From assembly GCA_028717405.1 (NCBI GenBank), contig JAQUNY010000073.1:1-7715 (forward strand): a stretch of 7,715 nucleotides of DNA, read 5' to 3'. The position numbers were made by a program, and so were the translations under genes. Below, one piece after another: positions 6,615 to 7,715 of this stretch. Position 1 is the stretch's first letter; every line of letters begins with the position of its first letter. Below the pieces are notes generated by a model, which saw only the letters and a program-made list of their open reading frames with translations, did no database searches and was not told the DNA's origin. The stretch comes from Eubacteriales bacterium (GTDB taxonomy: Bacteria > Bacillota > Clostridia > JAQUNY01).

Positions 6615-7246
6615 CTTACGCCTTCCCTGATGACCCTCGCCGGATTGCCTGCGGCAAGTGCCCCCGGGGGAACGTCTCCGGTAACAACGCTTCCAGCTGC
6701 TATGACTGCTCCGCTTCCTATTTTAGTGCCTTTTAGTATTATACTGCTGCAGCCTATCCAGACATTATTGCCGATCGATACAGGTTTGATATCTTCTGAA
6801 ATCCCGTTGAGCTTGTGGTAATCCCTGTCCATGATACAAACATCCCACGCTATCTTGCAGCCACTGCCTATTTCGACCTTTCGCCCTGCGTGTATCTCTG
6901 TTCTGTCACCGACAGAAACATCGTCGCCTATGACTATTTCAGTCCTTCCTTCAGTTCCCCAGGCGCTTAATTTGACATGCCTGTGGAGTTCGACCTTGTT
7001 TCCGGCAATTATTGAAGCATTCTTTTTGAGTATCCTTACGCCGGGGCCTGCTCTCAGAAAAGAGCCGCATTTATCCATAAACCGCTTTTTAAGGATACCC
7101 CGCGCCAGCTTTAAAATTTCTTCTGATATTTCTTTAAGGGATCTGCTCTTTATAACACTGCCGCTTAGATGAAAACCGCCAATATTTTTATTATTTTCAG
7201 GGACTGGCTCCTCTGATTCTCCGGCATTACCGGTTTTTTCTTCCAT
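6602..7246 (-). CDS. Hexapeptide-repeat O-acyltransferase A (left-handed beta-helix), first gene of the cluster
   Basis: A 214-residue left-handed beta-helix acyltransferase of the WbbJ/WcaF-like group, probably a sugar O-acetyltransferase using acetyl-CoA. Hexapeptide repeats run from about 68 to 190: EIVIGDDVSVGDRTEI (103-118), VEIGSGCKIAWDV (124-136), PVSIGNNVWIGCSSIILKG (155-173) and KIGSGAVIAAGSVVT (175-189). His144 in MDRDYHKL is the likely catalytic base. GNPARVIR (200-207) is the closing signature. Residues 1-57 are outside the fold: an acidic, disordered-looking stretch (1-22), then a charged segment likely to be helical (36-57). There is no membrane helix, unlike acyltransferase B. 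The ATG at 7246 has GGAGG (7251-7255) at a short 4-nt spacing. It is the first gene after the promoter at 7311-7339. Its similarity to acyltransferase B is limited to family features, so the two probably acylate different positions. Confidence 0.87.
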   Translation of the reverse strand: MEEKTGNAGESEEPVPENNKNIGGFHLSGSVIKSRSLKEISEEILKLARGILKKRFMDKCGSFLRAGPGVRILKKNASIIAGNKVELHRHVKLSAWGTEGRTEIVIGDDVSVGDRTEIHAGRKVEIGSGCKIAWDVCIMDRDYHKLNGISEDIKPVSIGNNVWIGCSSIILKGTKIGSGAVIAAGSVVTGDVPPGALAAGNPARVIREGVRWKP

Positions 7247-7250
7247 GTAG

Positions 7251-7255
7251 CCTCC
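7251..7255 (-). promoter_or_regulatory. Ribosome binding site of acyltransferase A
   Basis: GGAGG on the minus strand lies 4 nt before the ATG at 7246. The match to the anti-Shine-Dalgarno sequence is strong but the spacing is shorter than usual. It fixes this ATG, since no other in-frame start with a ribosome site is seen. Confidence 0.7.
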
Positions 7256-7310
7256 ATAGCTTCAGAATTAAATTGTTGTCGAAAACCCCACGTCGGAATA
7301 CGATAGTTAA

Positions 7311-7339
7311 AGTATATCATCAGGGGGGTGATATGTGAA
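7311..7339 (-). promoter_or_regulatory. Sigma-A-type promoter of the polysaccharide cluster
   Basis: On the minus strand, TTCACA (7339-7334; 5 of 6 matches to TTGACA) is followed after exactly 17 bp by TATACT (7316-7311; 5 of 6 matches to TATAAT). The predicted start is near 7304, giving a leader of about 58 nt before the first gene. The spacer contains a run of six C. It is the only convincing promoter I see for the cluster. Confidence 0.68.
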
Positions 7340-7346
7340 TACAGGT

Positions 7347-7420
7347 TGCATTCTGTGTGTTGCACTCTGCATTGCATTTTGCATTACATTCTGCATTGCA
7401 TTCTGCGTTGCATTATACAT
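7347..7420. repeat. 12-bp tandem repeat array, about six units, just upstream of the promoter
   Basis: Successive units resemble TGCATTCTGCAT. Units start at 7347 (followed by an extra GT), 7361, 7373, 7385, 7397 and 7409, each differing from the consensus at one or two positions. A partial unit may begin at 7421. Relative to the minus-strand promoter the array ends 7 bp before the -35 box. Each full unit carries one or two TGCA palindromes. The array could bind a regulator or be a variable-number spacer. The plus-strand frame across it gives a Cys/His/Leu tetrapeptide repeat, which I regard as a by-product. Confidence 0.85.
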
Positions 7421-7449
7421 TGTTCCCGGAAAACTTTAATAAATTTCAG

Positions 7450-7507
7450 AAAAATAAAGGCAGGAAACCGTCATGGTAAATATACCATAAACCCGATTTC
7501 CTGCCTT
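7450..7507 (-). terminator. Hairpin with U-tract, probable intrinsic terminator of an upstream transcript
   Basis: A perfect 11-bp inverted repeat (AAGGCAGGAAA at 7457-7467 with TTTCCTGCCTT at 7497-7507) encloses a second hairpin (ATGGTA at 7473-7478 with TACCAT at 7483-7488, loop AATA). On the minus strand the outer stem is followed by UAUUUUU. It lies upstream of the cluster promoter, so it most likely ends a transcript entering from the right and insulates the cluster. The 29-nt region between the outer arms is larger than usual for a terminator, so another structured RNA role is possible. Confidence 0.6.
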
Positions 7508-7715
7508 AATTCAATTCACCTGTGCTGCTTCTTATTTAATTGCTACAGCTATATATACTTACGCTGCACACTAATACACTACCACAGCAACTAAATACGA
7601 CTCCGTCGCACCGGCATACCCTGCCTCTTAATATGCGCCGCCTTTACCCAATATGCCACAATGCCGCCCGATGGCTCTGTTGTTACCTGACCTGTATTTT
7701 TGTGCTTTTGTCTTT
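7508..7715. other. Region without a confident gene at the right edge
   Basis: I see no recognisable gene, tRNA or repeat here. One minus-strand frame is open from the window edge to a TAG at 7593-7591, giving 40 residues including EPSGGIVAYWVKAAHIKRQG. It could be the 3' end of a gene to the right whose transcript ends at the hairpin at 7450-7507, but I cannot match it to a family and chance is quite possible. The AT-rich part at 7520-7595 has several stops in most frames. Confidence 0.3.

Noticed and set aside
7165..7377. Minus-strand open frame of 70 codons overlapping the start of acyltransferase A.
   Set aside because: It crosses the repeat and promoter, overlaps the better-supported gene in another frame, and has no ribosome site or family resemblance.
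7347..7420. The short repeat array considered as a CRISPR array.
   Set aside because: The units are 12 bp and directly adjacent with no unique spacers, and no cas gene is present.
7328..7594. Plus-strand open frame of 88 codons with a repeated Cys/His/Ile/Leu tetrapeptide.
   Set aside because: The pattern is the direct result of the 12-bp repeat (four codons per unit). The start is GTG within a G-run, the frame runs through the promoter and terminator elements, and the rest has no protein-like character.

Overview
All credible genes lie on the minus strand and are read from right to left as one tightly packed cluster for building and exporting a cell-surface polysaccharide. Base composition is moderate (about 45% G+C by eye). 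Ribosome binding sites are of the GGAGG type, genes repeatedly overlap by ATGA, and a DUF4330 membrane protein sits beside an O-antigen-ligase-like protein. This gene mix suggests a bacterium, most plausibly a Clostridia-type member of the Bacillota. The assignment rests on gene content alone, and a diderm host cannot be excluded.

The right end (7247-7715) has no confident gene. In the direction of transcription it holds a stretch with only a weak open frame, a hairpin plus U-tract that looks like a terminator, a 12-bp tandem repeat of about six units, and then a good sigma-A-type promoter (TTCACA, 17 bp, TATACT). The promoter starts the cluster about 58 nt before the first gene.

The cluster then runs: left-handed beta-helix O-acyltransferase A (7246-6602); a small unassigned 69-residue frame (6614-6405); MurJ/MviN-type flippase 1 (6408-4858); left-handed beta-helix O-acyltransferase B (4811-4197); GT4 glycosyltransferase (4200-3010); DUF4330 single-pass membrane protein (3013-2519); O-antigen ligase/polymerase-like membrane protein (2447-822); and a second MurJ/MviN-type flippase (825 to base 1, cut by the window edge). 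Four junctions overlap by ATGA, so translational coupling is likely.

Inferred scheme: cytoplasmic glycosyltransferases, one of them here, assemble a lipid-linked oligosaccharide. The two acyltransferases decorate its sugars, MurJ-like flippases move it across the membrane, and the Wzy/WaaL-like protein polymerises or ligates it outside, with the DUF4330 protein as a possible partner. No priming sugar-phosphate transferase or chain-length regulator is seen, so the cluster probably continues to the left or depends on other loci. The most unusual points are two divergent MurJ-type flippases in one operon, the repeat array abutting the only obvious promoter, and the small coupled frame.
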